Assembly: GCF_018812025.1 (NCBI RefSeq) | Contig: NC_063057.1 | Coordinates: 15,927,963 to 15,991,962 of the forward strand | Direction: 5' to 3' | Length of the DNA: 64,000 bases | DNA from: Megalobrama amblycephala | Lineage: Eukaryota > Chordata > Actinopteri > Cypriniformes > Xenocyprididae | Shown here: piece after piece, positions 37,104 through 46,918 of the stretch | How the letters are laid out: every line of letters starts with the position of its first letter | Position numbering within the stretch: the stretch's first letter is position 1 | Translations under genes and position numbers: made by a program | Notes under the pieces: generated by a model | Databases searched by the model: none | Told to the model about the DNA's origin: nothing | What the model saw: only the letters and a program-made list of their open reading frames with translations

Positions 37104-38881
37104 TGTTTAGTTGAATTATGAATGTGTGTAGATTGAGATAAATGATACTGTGTACCTGTGCATGAATGTTTCTCTTCAGATCTCCAGTATTTGATCGCTC
37201 CAGTGACACTTTAAGGTTCCACATTCCTCCCAGTGGAACTAAAGGAACAGTGAAAGTGTGTGTTGTTACTCCTGACGACCGTTGTCATGGTAACAGCATC
37301 ATCACTTACAGTTCCCAGCCCAGCTGCACAGGAATACAGCCCACAGTCAGCTGGAGAAGGTAAGAGCTTTTCAGACCACTGGAAGATCAGCTTCCAAATC
37401 ACATCAGTGCCTTAAGATGATAACTGCACATTTCAATTCTCATGCTCATGGTAATCTAATGGCATACAGACAATTTTAATCATGAAATTGCAAGAATGCT
37501 GTTTACTGACTCACATGTGACTAGTCTTGTTTAAACTGTTAGAGGTTTAGAAATAACAACCTGCTTGCTGACAGCAAAGCTGTTCTTAATATTTTGTATT
37601 ACTGTTTGAAATTATTAATATCTATCTTAATACATATTTTAATATCTCTTCATTCAGAGGTGGAAGGAAGATTCACATTCAGGGAAGCAATATGGAATCT
37701 GTGGAATCAGTTATTGTCCGTCCGTCTAATAAAGTGCTTCAGACACGATACAGCAGAAGCTCAGGGGTAAGACGTGTTTATTACTCCTGCAGTAACTCAC
37801 AGCACTGAATCTGATACACAGAGATCAGCTGAACTTCAGTGAGTCTTCAAACAGCCCAGATTCACACATGTAGTGAATGAGGTCTAATTTGGAAGAATTT
37901 GTTATTTATCTGCTCATATAATTGTTAAATGCACTTCAGTGACTCTAAATGTGTCACTGATTTTTTGGAAATGGTGAGGACATGCATTTTATGTTATATT
38001 AATATGTTCCTTGAGGTTCACTTGCAAATATTAACCACAGTGTGACGTCACATTGAGGAGGAAGTAGAAATGCTAATTTTGCAGTGAAATTTTGAGATCA
38101 GAAACTTGCAGTATTACATGTAAAACATGTCTAAGGATCAAGAAAAAAACTTTTAATCATCATAACTCATATTAGAGTAATATTTTTATTGTCTCTCTTT
38201 TCTCAGGATGTGTGGTTTCACTCCCCCCGTTATGATGGCAGTGATCTGTTTAGCTTGTCATTAAAAGTTGGGAATTTCACTGTGGACTGTATGGATTATT
38301 TCTCCTACAAACCTGATCCAGAATTCACTGGATTCAGCACCTTTTCGGTGGCCAATGATCTACAGGTGAACATTCAGGTAAAGAGTGACTAAAAACAGAT
38401 TAAGAACATCTCTTTAGATTTTTATTGATTTTTTTATTTTAATTTTTATTTTAACAGTCAAATTTTATTTTTGTTGAACTCTCTTTCTCAGAAAAAGGCA
38501 GATGCATTGAATTTGAGTATGAGTGAGGTGATTGTGATGGGTTATCAGGGAGATCAGCAGTATCAGTGTGTTTTGGAGAGGATTGAGCCCAGTATCATTA
38601 TCTGTATAATTAAAGGAGAATCAGGAGCCGTCACAGCAGTGGACTCAATAACTGTAAGTCTGTTTTTGATATTTGCAATTGTTTGGAAAATGTATAGATA
38701 ATGGATAATTTGACCTAACAATTGCTGCTGCAAACACTGCTATGTTTAATGTAAAGTTTAATGTACATCTTACTCAACTCTATGAGATGAAAAGACAGTT
38801 TCATTGTCATTTCAGATCACAATTGGTAATTATGTTCTTGGAATGGGGAATGCACAGGATTTGTTCTGTATCCGTCCATAG
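16624..38881 (+). CDS. Plexin-like soluble receptor, gene 2 (complete, hosts the 13.7-kb insertion)
   Basis: The 15 exons are 16624-17526, 17685-17810, 18815-18949, 19336-19436, 19550-19661, 19755-19914, 35436-35541, 35624-35717, 36706-36744, 36927-37060, 37180-37359, 37658-37766, 38207-38377, 38492-38653 and 38816-38881. All have GT-AG borders and compatible phases, giving about 865 residues. The start is the ATG followed by an 18-residue signal peptide (MRGYLLGILVLLKHCICG). Exons 1-3 form a compact Sema domain (about 370 residues), exons 4-5 a PSI (CGWC), exon 6 and part of 7 IPT1, exons 7-8 the second PSI, and exons 10-15 IPT2-IPT4. The protein stops at TAG before any membrane helix, so it lacks the plexin transmembrane and RasGAP parts and is predicted secreted. 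Intron 6 holds the long inverted-repeat element. The plexin class (C1-like or other) is not certain. Confidence 0.88.
19940..20218. repeat. Intron repeat with CACTT/AAGTG motifs
   Basis: The run 'agtacacttaaaaagtgcacttt' and similar pieces belong to a common fish interspersed repeat. The same block is in gene 4 intron 6 (61660-61930). It ends at the target site of the large insertion. Confidence 0.4.
20219..20224. repeat. Left target-site duplication (CATGAC)
   Basis: CATGAC here and at 33934-33939 flank the 13.7-kb element. Gene 4 has a single CATGAC at the same intron position (61944-61949, in 'aaatacatgacatacaag'), so the six bases are duplicated target. Confidence 0.93.
20354..20500. repeat. 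63-bp tandem repeat with AGGTCA direct repeats at the arm tip
   Basis: Units start at 20354, 20417 and 20480. The first two begin with two TGACCT half-sites separated by one base (20354-20366 and 20417-20429). The third is degenerate (TGACCC g TGAGCT). Just before them, 'aacctttgacccc' (about 20332-20344) is another near match. On the opposite strand these read AGGTCA n AGGTCA, the DR1 layout used by RXR, PPAR, HNF4 and COUP-TF type nuclear receptors. The inverted copy is at about 33658-33826. Confidence 0.7.
23690..24450. repeat. Interspersed repeat inside the left arm
   Basis: The block opens near 'acttaaaaaactcatgtaac' and closes near 'aatccaacaattcattttt', with inverted-looking 'acttaa' and 'ttaagt' edges. 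It resembles a common fish DNA-transposon relic. The same copy lies in the right arm (about 29700-30465), so it was present before the arms were copied from each other. The right-arm copy keeps about 20 bp lost on the left. Confidence 0.4.
25700..25867 (+). CDS. Small basic-to-acidic ORF in the element core (55 aa, unknown)
   Basis: The ATG opens a 55-codon frame that starts MVTPQVPETSVESY, has a basic middle (ARQKKHRIRLTK) and ends acidic (EQDDS). The composition is unlike the AT-rich random frames around it. A possible splice acceptor (gctttag at about 25672-25678) lies in frame just upstream, so this may be a later exon. Its stop lies 20 bp before the next ORF, which is in the +1 frame. 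I recognise no family. It could be the first half of one protein broken by a frameshift, or a separate short gene. Confidence 0.35.
   Translation: MVTPQVPETSVESYIKTEKNLPYARQKKHRIRLTKFCHEDENFVKQEYLLEQDDS
25887..26054 (+). CDS. Small acidic ORF in the element core (55 aa, unknown)
   Basis: The ATG opens 55 codons (MKPREGYEMDFW...), with an acidic SDDEWDRD patch of the kind phosphorylated by casein kinase 2, and four tryptophan or tyrosine-bearing segments. The frame is open further upstream to 25833, overlapping the end of the preceding ORF in another frame. An AATAAA follows at 26434-26439. Tryptophan-rich, low-stop composition in an AT-rich region suggests it is or was coding. No family is recognised. 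It may be the 3' half of a gene whose 5' half is 25700-25867. Confidence 0.35.
   Translation: MKPREGYEMDFWSKSSNVSDDEWDRDCALQRTTPSNAANSLYFQWSDVPALHTIF
26434..26439 (+). promoter_or_regulatory. Poly(A) signal after the small ORFs
   Basis: 'gtcaataaaag' lies about 380 bp after the second small ORF and just before the MITE-like block. It would end a rightward transcript starting at or in the left arm. Confidence 0.4.
26450..27120. repeat. MITE-like block rich in ACGGTAAAAT motifs
   Basis: The block begins 'acactgtaaaaaatgaccgtg' and contains many direct and inverted copies of 'acggtaaaat' / 'attttaccgt'. It closes with 'ttttaccgtaaatttaac...tatggtaaaat'. It resembles a widespread fish non-autonomous element that has landed between the two transcription units of the core. 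The 91-codon bottom-strand frame through it (26474-26749) is a by-product. Confidence 0.45.
27390..27419 (+). promoter_or_regulatory. Compact promoter: GC box, CCAAT box, TATA-like box
   Basis: GGGCGG (27390-27395), CCAAT (27398-27402, within CCAATTGG) and GATAAAA (27413-27419) lie within 30 bp, in the correct order for a pol II core promoter. A start near 27445 would give a 5' leader of about 370 bp before the ATG at 27817, possibly spliced (acceptor ttcattgcag at 27796-27805). Confidence 0.5.
27817..28398 (+). CDS. Acidic helical protein in the element core, possible Bcl-2-like fold
   Basis: I start at the first ATG (27817), giving 193 residues; the frame is open upstream to a TTG at 27775. 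Residues 25-33 form a Cys cluster (CxCx5C). Residues 49-64 look like a helix, 68-77 are ten Asp encoded by a GAT microsatellite, and 88-95 (LKKEMDVV) match the BH3 pattern L-x3-small-D except for Met in place of Gly/Ala. A hydrophobic helix at 136-154 is placed like Bcl-2 helix 5, though the BH1 signature NWGR is missing. The last helix ends in FLLWLDHL. There is no C-terminal membrane anchor. Virus-like elements often carry Bcl-2-type death inhibitors, but the match here is by layout only and weak. AATAAA follows at 28458-28463. It could equally be an unrelated helical protein. Confidence 0.6.
28458..28463 (+). promoter_or_regulatory. Poly(A) signal of the 193-codon gene
   Basis: 'ttgaaataaaagt' lies 60 bp after the TAA and about 65 bp before the right arm begins, so the transcription unit is contained in the core. 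Confidence 0.65.
28529..33933 (-). repeat. Right inverted arm of the 13.7-kb element
   Basis: The 5405-bp arm is the reverse complement of the left arm with few differences: about 20 extra bases near 29915-29935, shorter GA tracts (33483-33514 and 32811-32852), and a one-base change in an A run near 28905-28913 that shifts an open frame shared by the arms. It carries the embedded repeat at about 29700-30465 and the AGGTCA direct repeats at about 33658-33826. I see no recognisable gene. Confidence 0.9.
33934..33939. repeat. Right target-site duplication (CATGAC)
   Basis: This is the partner of 20219-20224. It is followed by 'atacaagtttcaatag', exactly as in the uninterrupted intron of gene 4. 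Confidence 0.93.
33999..34170. mobile_element. hAT-type MITE in gene 2 intron 6
   Basis: The ends are (C)AGGGGTTCCCAACTCTGG and an inverse 'ccagagctgaaaacccctg'. The flanks 33991-33998 and 34171-34178 are both CAATAGAA (8 bp). The same insertion with the same duplication is in gene 4 (62010-62189), so it predates the split of genes 2 and 4. The first base of the left end is mutated here (A for C). Confidence 0.85.
34205..34470. repeat. MITE of the 'catcatttactcaccctcaagttgttcc' family
   Basis: The left part 'gtcatcatttactcaccctcaag' and right part 'cttgagggtgagtaaactatgac' are inverted copies of each other, with 'ccaaacctgtatgaatttctttcttct' also inverted. Gene 4 has the same element at 62240-62510. 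Confidence 0.6.
34471..35435. other. Intron 6 remainder, gene 2
   Basis: The sequence is nearly the same as gene 4 intron 6 at 62515-63479, including a poly-T run at 35327-35354. No exon or repeat family is recognised with confidence. Confidence 0.5.
35947..36434. mobile_element. Foldback element with TA flanks in gene 2 intron 8
   Basis: It starts TACCCAGGTGAAAAA and ends TTTTTCACCTGGGTA. The two halves are inverted copies over about 220 bp each (for example 'gtgctgtttggagacacc' against 'ggtgtctccaaacagcac'). The TA at each edge fits a Tc1/mariner-type target. The insert is not seen in the equivalent introns of genes 1 and 3; the window ends before the equivalent position in gene 4 can be judged. 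Confidence 0.8.
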
Positions 38882-39970
38882 AACACACCTGGCCAAGTAT
38901 GAAAAAACAATAAAAAACCCCTTACAAAAAAAAAAAAAAAAAGATTTGAAAAAAGCTTACAATCATTATTTGCTATTCCTAAGACTAGAGAGTTCTACAC
39001 TTTTTATATCTGTGTAATTAGTATGTAATTTTACATTTGAGCAGTTTGCATTTTATTTTATATTCTTTTTATTTTAATACATTTTTCAGCTTTAAATAAC
39101 ACATTTTTTGTTTTGACACATGCTTTAACTATTCAACAACCTCTGCATTCAAATATCCTGTGAGATTAATCCTGATACTGAACAGCAGGTGGTGCTATAT
39201 ACTTATTTATTATACACGCATACAAAAAAATCTATTCAAAGTTAGACTGGTCAGAAATTTAGTACTGCAGTACAGTTATTTTTTAGAAGAATGCTTTATA
39301 TCTTTTGTATCTTATACCTTTTTGTTATTAATCTGATCATTTATGTTATCAGTATACTGCCTTACATCTCATACTTACTAATAAACATGTCAAACATATC
39401 AAATCCATTAAAAAAGAGTCTGGTCTGATTTAAATTAACAAGCACACATAAACACTCATGAACAATCTTTCACACAAACATTCTGTAAAAACATTCTGTA
39501 GCTCAAACAGTAGAGCACAGCGCTAGCAACACTACAAGAGCTTGATTGATTCCCAGAGAAAACAAACTGATTAAATGTTCTTTAAAGGATTAGTTCACTT
39601 CAAAATTAAAATTTCCTGGTAATTTACTCACCCCCATGTCATCCAAGATGTTTATGTCTTTCTTAAAATGAAAAGAAATTAAGGTTTTTGAGGAAAACAT
39701 TCCAGGGTTTTTCTTCATATAGTGGACTTCACCGGGTTGAAGGTCCAAATTGCAGTTTCAGTGCAGCTTCAAAGCGCTCTACATGATCCCAGCCGAGGGA
39801 AAATGGTCTTATCTAGTGAAACAATCTGTCATTTTCTAAAAAAATAAAATAAAAATGTATATACTTTTTTAACCACAAATGCTTGTCTTGCACTAGCTCT
39901 GCAATGCTCCATGCATTACGTAATCACGTTGAAAAGGTCACATATGACATAGGTGGAAGTACCGATCCAA
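38882..39970. other. 3' flank of gene 2
   Basis: Poly(A) signal AATAAA is at 38909-38914. The region parallels 10610-11920 after gene 1, without the MITE at 10726-10944. It includes the tRNA-like remnant (39498-39552) and a TTAGTTCACTT-type MITE fragment (39588-39720). No gene is seen. Confidence 0.6.
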
Positions 39971-40390
39971 TAGGCTTGTTCAACTTAATGTGGCGCCGCA
40001 AAGATCGGCTGCCACCTGACAAAAATTCTGGTAATCTGGCAAAACGAGACCAGCCACCTAGGTCAGGCGCTGTAGTTGCTCAAAATCGGTTGCAAAAGCC
40101 TTGATGACGACACACTTTACTCTCATTGGTCAGATTCTGTGATGACAAGGACGACGTGTGCTGTGTGTTTTTCTGTTTTTTTCTCAGACAAGTTCCTATA
40201 TTTTGATATTGAATATCTGACATTCAAACAAACAAACAAAACAAAACATTAAAAAAATTAAGATTACACTATCTAGTAAATAAATATATATTCTTATTTC
40301 AGTCGCATCCACTTCTTCGGCTACTGAATGCATTGCTTTTGTTAGGAGGCAGCTGATCTTTGCGGCGCCGCATGAAGTTGAACAAGCCTA
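39971..40390. mobile_element. Foldback MITE (TAGGCTTGTTCAACTT ends)
   Basis: The left end (39971-40020) and right end (40340-40390) are inverted copies over about 45 bp, both containing GGCGCCGCAAAGATC. The interior is shared with the spacer after gene 1, where a LINE insertion and rearrangement removed the left end. Confidence 0.7.
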
Positions 40391-40467
40391 GTTTCTAACA
40401 GGCATGGATCTCATGGTGATCACCGGTGATCGGTTCTGCGCAGATTTTGCTCATCTCGAAATAGCCT

Positions 40468-41230
40468 TTAAAGGGTTAGTTCACCCAAAAAAGAAAATTC
40501 TGTCATTTATTTCTCACGCTCATGCCGTTCCACACCAATAAGGCATTCGTTAATCTTCGGAACACAAATTAAGATATTTTAGATTAAATCCGATGGCTCC
40601 GTGAGCTCTTCATAGGGAGCAATGATATTTCCTCTCTCAAGATCCATTAATGTACTAAAAACATATTTAAATCGGTTCATGTGAGTACAGTGGTTCAATA
40701 TTAATATTATAAAGCAACGAGAATATTTTTGTCGCACCAAAAAAACAAAATAACGACTTATATAGTGATGGCCGATTTCAAAACACTGCTTCATGAAGCA
40801 TTGGAGCACAATGAATCAGTGTATCGAATCATGATTCAGATCGCGTGTCAAACTCCCAACGGCTAAATGACGTGACTTTGGCGCTCCGAACAGTAGATTC
40901 GATACACTGATTCATTTGTGCTCCGATGCTTCCTGAAGCAGTGTTTTGAAATCGGCCTTCACGTTATTTTGGTTTTTTGGCGCTCCAAAAATATTCTTGT
41001 CGCTTTATAATAATAATATTGAACCACTTGAACTGATTTAAATATGTTTTTAGTACTTTTATGGATCTTGAGAGAGGAAGTGTCCATTGCTCCCTATGAA
41101 GGCCTCACGGAGCCATCGGATTTCAACTAAAATATCTTAATTTGTGTTCCGAGGCCTTATGGGTGTGGAACGGCATGAGAGTAAGTAATAAATGACAGAA
41201 TTTTCATTTTTGGGTGAACTAACCCTTTAA
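40468..41230. mobile_element. Foldback MITE (TTAAAGGGTTAGTTCACCC ends)
   Basis: The 763-bp palindromic element has arms of roughly 330 bp. 'ttcggaacacaaattaagatattt' and 'aaatatcttaatttgtgttccg' are one inverted pair, and 'gaatcagtgtatcgaatc' and 'gattcgatacactgattc' an inner pair. It ends ACTAACCCTTTAA. It is a fish MITE family, and short relatives occur across the window. Confidence 0.85.
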
Positions 41231-43610
41231 GGCTGAATCCGAAGTTGCCAGTTCACTTGAAGGAATGACTGAAGACAGGGGCTGCGTCCGAAAACTGGTA
41301 AATGCTGCCTTCTGAGGACACATTTCAAGGTAGGAAGGCATCAAGGCACGTCCGAATCCAATGTTAGCTTCACTTCCTGTCTCATGAGATACCTTGTTCA
41401 GATCGATTTTTGAAGGAAGCATAGATGTATGCTTTAGCTTAGCTGCCTTTGATATCCCACAATCCTGTGCTTTCCATTCTGTGACAGTTGAGCTAGAAAA
41501 ATAAAGATGGCGTCCGAAAGTTGCGTTTCCTGCTCAGTTTGTGTGTAAATGTACGATTTTGACCAACATATTTCAATTTTGATATAATTTCTATCGAGAA
41601 ATTACTACTGTAATAATTAAATATTTGTTTAGTTCTCACCAAAGCTCGCGCTATATTGCTGTAGATCATTAAACTGTTAAACTGTTACACCTCAGAAGTC
41701 TGTCCGAAATCAGTTTCGTGAGGTACCTTCATGCACAAACGCTGCCGTACAAGTCATTCTCTTATAAGACAGCGAGGCAGCAGACAGCTACCTAGGTTTC
41801 CGGTCGCAGCCAGTGAGTGAATTCGTACACTAAGTGCACTGGAAGAGCTGCCGCTTTTGCATAGTTTGTGCTTGCTGTTTATTAATCATTTGAAACTTAG
41901 CAAACTGGCAGCTCCAGTAGTAAGATGGAAGGAAATTTTGTATAAACCTTATATAAACAATTATCAATAATAATCAATTTATACATAATTTATATATAAT
42001 GAATTTATACCTGTATTATATTACGCTGTATGCTGCAGACGAGCGGTTTGTAAAATGAATGACAGGATGGATGATTCAGTTGCCATCTTCTGGCAAGACA
42101 CAGGAATTCATTTGGAGCACGACTCTCACAGTGCATTATGGATATTCTCTAGCCATTGAGCGTACATCAGGGGCACGTTCAAGCTCAAACCGGTGCGCAA
42201 CGTTTTGCTACGTTTTCCAGGTTGAACGACATGTTTCCTGAAAACGGTGTGCAACGGGTTTGAGATACGTTTTCTCTTGTTTGGTGGGTGTGTCAGAAAT
42301 GTCAGCCCAATCAGCGGCAAGATGTATATAAACCATGCGGTATTAAAGAGACAGCTCTTTTTTTAAATAAAATTTGAGGAAGTTTGTTGGTGGTGACGTT
42401 GATCCGCGACCATGGTGTACTGTAGTCCGTTTATAGCCTACTGTTAGCTTTTTATATCTGACGACTTTATTTAGGCTTCAAAATTTATAAATGTTGTGTT
42501 AACTTGTAAAGATTATCTTGATAGACAAAACGTGTAAGTGTCATAACCCTTTGTTAAACACAGAGCTTATTTTCTGCAATTTTCCAAAAGTCAATGGGAA
42601 AAATGCATAGGCTTTCGATCGAGGGAACCCGTGCGCCGCTAACTTCCGGGTTGGCCTACAAAAACACGTCATCCCTGAGGTACTCTATTAATGTAACATA
42701 AAAATACTATACTTATATATTTTGCTATTGTATTGTGAAGTGACACTTTAATAAACTTTTCTATGCTCCTTTGATTATACAATGGTAAATATTACAATAT
42801 CATAGCACAACAACAGTGATCAGCAATAATGATAAGTCTAATACTCACAATAAAAATAATATAGATCAACACAGTCTCTGAGGTAAGAAATGGATTATCC
42901 TTCACCTGAAATTGAAATGAAATTGTCTTTTCATGCTGAAATGCAAGGCAAATGTTGTATCACAATATAATTAGAAGTTTCCACAAATCCCTTCACTCGA
43001 TTGGGATGTTCTTTTATTCTGGACAGCAAGGGCAGTGACTGTAACATTGAGCGTATTTTGTAGTATCAAACGTATTTATACCGATTTAATCAGGCTCCGA
43101 AAATTCTTCAAAAAGAACACAAAGAATTGCCTTCTCAGCTGCCATAGTTGCAACTCTTGCGTCATCAGAACGGGGTGTTCAACGCACCACTGTTTCCATT
43201 TAAAAAAACATTTTGCAACATTTTGTCAGGGCTGAACGCAGCCCAGTTGTACACTCGTTATTGCGGTGCATTGTGGGACTGAATGAGTGCACTCAATATT
43301 GTCCACTAAGGTTAAGGACACCACTACAAATGGCTGTTCCCTCAAACAGTGCCCTATTTAAGGATAAAGGGGGCAATTTCGGACACAGGTTAAGTCAAAT
43401 GTCCTTTACAAAAAAAAAAAGGATAATTTTGAAGTTGGAGGAGAAAATTAGAGTTTTTGCCCCACTGCGGTACTTCCACCTACGTTACGCGTGAATGTTT
43501 TCCTCAGAAACCTTAATTTTTTTTCGACTGAAGAAAGAAAGACATAAACATCTTGGATGGCATGGGGGTGAGTAAATTATTAGGAAATTTCAACCTATAA
43601 GTGAACCTTT
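41231..43610. repeat. Mosaic of further transposon remnants
   Basis: The block contains 'ggctgcgtccgaaaactgg' type repeat ends (about 41280-41480), a segment bounded by GGGGCACGTTCAAGCTC-like and inverse '...gctgaacgcagccc' ends (about 42170-43245), and TTCACC-type MITE pieces (about 43500-43610). These are absent from the spacer after gene 1. I see no protein-coding region; the open frames are short and unrelated to known proteins. Confidence 0.4.
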
Positions 43611-44337
43611 TCAATTTCAATTTAATTAATTGTGTAGCATTCCCGGCTGAACAGATGCAATTTACTCTCAAGAACTGATTTCTAATTCAATCAATCATTA
43701 GACATTTGCCTGCAAATTGTATACAAATATCCATAACAAACCTATAAACTAATGAATACACATTTGCAATTAATTGGCCAACACCATAAATAGTGACAAT
43801 ATATCATATTTTAGTATACAGGCTAATAACCTTGCCTTACTGTACTGTAGTAAGCCTGAATAATATTAATTATTTTAACACTGACAGTAACAATCTTTAA
43901 TGCAGATAAAGCACCTACCAAAATATCTTAAGCAATTAGTTTTAAGCAATTAACAAACTTCTTTCAAAGTGCTACCTGTGTGACCTATATGATTTTTTAA
44001 TTGTTTCAATTACAACACTAAAAGAAACACCTGAGTTTGACAGTTAATTAATTGTGGTATAACTGATGATCTCAATTTAGAGAGAAAAACATAAATTACA
44101 TAAAATTACCAGATACAGTGCTGATTTACTATCTGGAGTGCAAACCAAGAGAAACCATAACACTGTTGAGGCAATACTACACTGGAATTGATAAAATAAA
44201 CACTTCAAAGTCCTTCAGAGTTTAACACACAGCATAAAATTAAAATGCCAGGAGCCAGGAGCTAAGATGTAGAAAGAAACCTTTTAAACAAACATTTGTA
44301 CAGTGTGTACCCAAAAGTGAATCTTTTCTCTGGTAAC
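43611..44337. other. AT-rich spacer
   Basis: I see nothing recognisable here. Confidence 0.5.
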
Positions 44338-44800
44338 ATTAAAGGGATAGTTCACCAAAAAATGAAAATTTGATGTTTATCTGCTTACCCCCAGGGCATT
44401 GAAGATGTAGGTGACTTTGTTTCTTCAGTAGAACACAAATGATGATTTTTAACTCCAACCGTTGCCACCTGAGTGCGTACACACCACACGCACCGAATGC
44501 CGCGCTTAAGCAGTTAGACATAGTGGTGTATTAGAGGTAAAAAATGATATAAATACTGTTCGTTTTCTCACACAAACCGATCATTTCATGTCTTAGGACA
44601 TCAATGTGTTGTCACGAGCCGCAGGGTTTAACTTGGATTTGTCTGTGCATGTTTTTTTTCACTCTCATAGATTTTGTTACCATTGCCATGCATTATACCA
44701 CTGACAGATGGCAACGGTTGGAGTTAAAAATCATCATTTGTGTTCTACTGAAGAAACAAAGTCACCTACATCTTACAGCTACACCTACATCAGTGCTTTT
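44338..44800. repeat. Duplicated MITE termini
   Basis: It starts 'aaagggatagttcacc' and runs to about 44465; part of the same element appears in inverse at 44690-44775. 44520-44790 matches 13970-14220 before gene 2. Confidence 0.5.
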
Positions 44801-44811
44801 GTGTCCTGTAG

Positions 44812-44938
44812 GAGCCAGAGATTTTCTCTCTGGAGCCCAACAAGGTTTCCTTGGCAGAAACAATGTTTTACTAAGAGTAAAGAACCTGGAATCTGTCAGT
44901 AAATCCATATTCAAGGATGTGGACTGTATTCCTAAAGA
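44812..44938 (+). pseudogene. Relic plexin-like exon 10 upstream of gene 3
   Basis: It keeps the acceptor and most of exon 10, with a 5-bp deletion at 'tttccttggc' that breaks the frame. Like 14420-14551 it runs into plexin 3'-flank-like sequence (from about 44960) with exons 11-15 missing. The two relics share this deletion end, so they were copied together with the gene downstream. Confidence 0.8.
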
Positions 44939-44959
44939 GTGAGACTCACATACAGCAAT

Positions 44960-46805
44960 ATGTTTTGGCATCTGCTTAACTATTAAACAATCTCTGCATT
45001 GAAATATCCTGTGAGATCAGTCCTGATACTGAACAGCAGGTGGTGTTATATACTTATTTATCACACACACACACACACACACCCCCAAAACAATTCAAAG
45101 TTGGACTGGTCTGCAATCTAGTACTGCAGTACAGTTATTTTGTAAAAGAATGCTTTGTATCTTTTTCGAAAATTTGTCTTATTTTTTGTTATTAATCTGA
45201 TACTTATATGTTAACAGTATACTGTCTTACACTTCATACTTACTAATAACATATTATATACCTTAAATATCATAAGGACACTAAAAGGTCTTCTAAATGC
45301 AGATCTGAATTGTTTGTCATCACATGTTGTATACTATGAAGATTCCTACATTTTTACCAAAGAATGCTTTAGTGGCGTCTCTGCATAAAATTGTAATATT
45401 TCATAGTAGTGCCATTTTACTTTATACATTTTCATTTAACAACACATACAAAAGTGTGCAAATATCAGCCTAGTTTAGCTGAGAAAAAAACCTGGGTATA
45501 AACATCAAAACCGTCCGTGTGCTATTTTATCAGTGCCTAACAATGCTTTAAAATGAGGAACAATGGCAAAAAACATTCTGTAGCTCAAATGGTAAAGCAT
45601 AGCACTAGAAACCCTAAAATAAAGAGTTTGGTTGATTCCCAGAGAAAACTTGAACTGATTAAATGTCCTTTAATCGCTTTTAATAAGTTCCACTACATTT
45701 AAATATAATAACACAAAAACGTATGCCTGCTACTTCTAAGTTGATTTGATCGTACAGAAACAAAGGCTTGGACTGGAGAGACTGCTGTCTGTCGCTATAT
45801 TATTATTAGGCATTTTTGTTGTTGTTGTTGTTGTTATCATGATCATCATTATGCCAGACTGTGTTGCATGAACTGATGAGTTAAATGATAATTATTTTCA
45901 ATATAAAGATGTTGCAATATGTACCAAAACTAATAGGCACTGATGATACTGACTGACACTTACAAAGTATATTAGTATTACAGTACACTGTAAGCCTGAA
46001 TAAGTTGGCAAAAGTAAAAAAAAAAAAAAAAAAAACATCAGTCAGTTGCCTCAAAATTTTTAAGTTAAGAAATTCAAAGTTTAATTAAGCAGAACTGACA
46101 GATTTTTATTTTGTACTCATACATTTTAATTGTTCTTATCTTGAAAGTACATTAAGTACACTAATTCATACATTTAACTTAAAACTTTAATGTAACCTCA
46201 ATGTAAACATTTTTATTAGTGTACACTTAGCTAGCAAGCTAATTCATGCTAGTTAATTAGTGAACATGTTAACAATATCATCGTATAGCACTTGCTGAGA
46301 CTCGAAAGAAGGATCTCAAAGTAAAAAAGATGCGAACGTCTGGTTTTGTTGTGACTGTGCTTTAAAATGAAATTATTATAATGTTAATTCAAGTGATGAA
46401 GGATTTTGAAAGACTGACAGTATTGAGTAAGCTACTACTGTAAGCTTAACCTTGCCTGGTTTAAATGTTTGAAAATGATTAACAGTTCAAAACATTCATT
46501 ACAAAATTTTGAAAAGTAATCAAAAAATAATCATTTGCATTACCTTAATAAAGTAATTTGAATAGCTATTTTAAATAGGATAACTTGTAATCTGTATATT
46601 ACATTTACAAAGTAACCTTCCCAACATTGATTATTAAACAAGTTGTTCTACAAAAAATCTTCCTGAAAAAACCCTGCCTCTTGGAATACAAATGAATGCA
46701 GATTTTTTTACGTTTCACTCAAGTAACTTTTTGGATAGTTAATAAAAGTTTCAGAAAGAACAATTTCTATAACGTTTATAGCCCCCCCTCCTCCTTTCAC
46801 AGAAC
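44960..46805. other. Spacer and distal promoter of gene 3
   Basis: This is near-identical to 14590-16510 apart from small indels and microsatellite length. It contains (CA)n at 45064-45082, a tRNA-like remnant at 45580-45642, (GTT)n at about 45820-45836 and poly-A at about 46016-46035. No gene is seen. Confidence 0.6.
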
Positions 46806-46808
46806 TGC

Positions 46809-46818
46809 TTTCACTTCC
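46809..46818 (-). promoter_or_regulatory. Candidate Ets/IRF composite site, gene 3
   Basis: GGAAGTGAAA on the bottom strand, at the same distance from the ATG as in gene 2. Confidence 0.35.
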
Positions 46819-46918
46819 ACTCACTTCTCATGTGGCCACATCTGAGAGCAGTTGATCGCTGTGACAAGATCTCAACAATTACAATAGTAGGCCTGTCAAA
46901 CTCATTCAGATATTTAAG

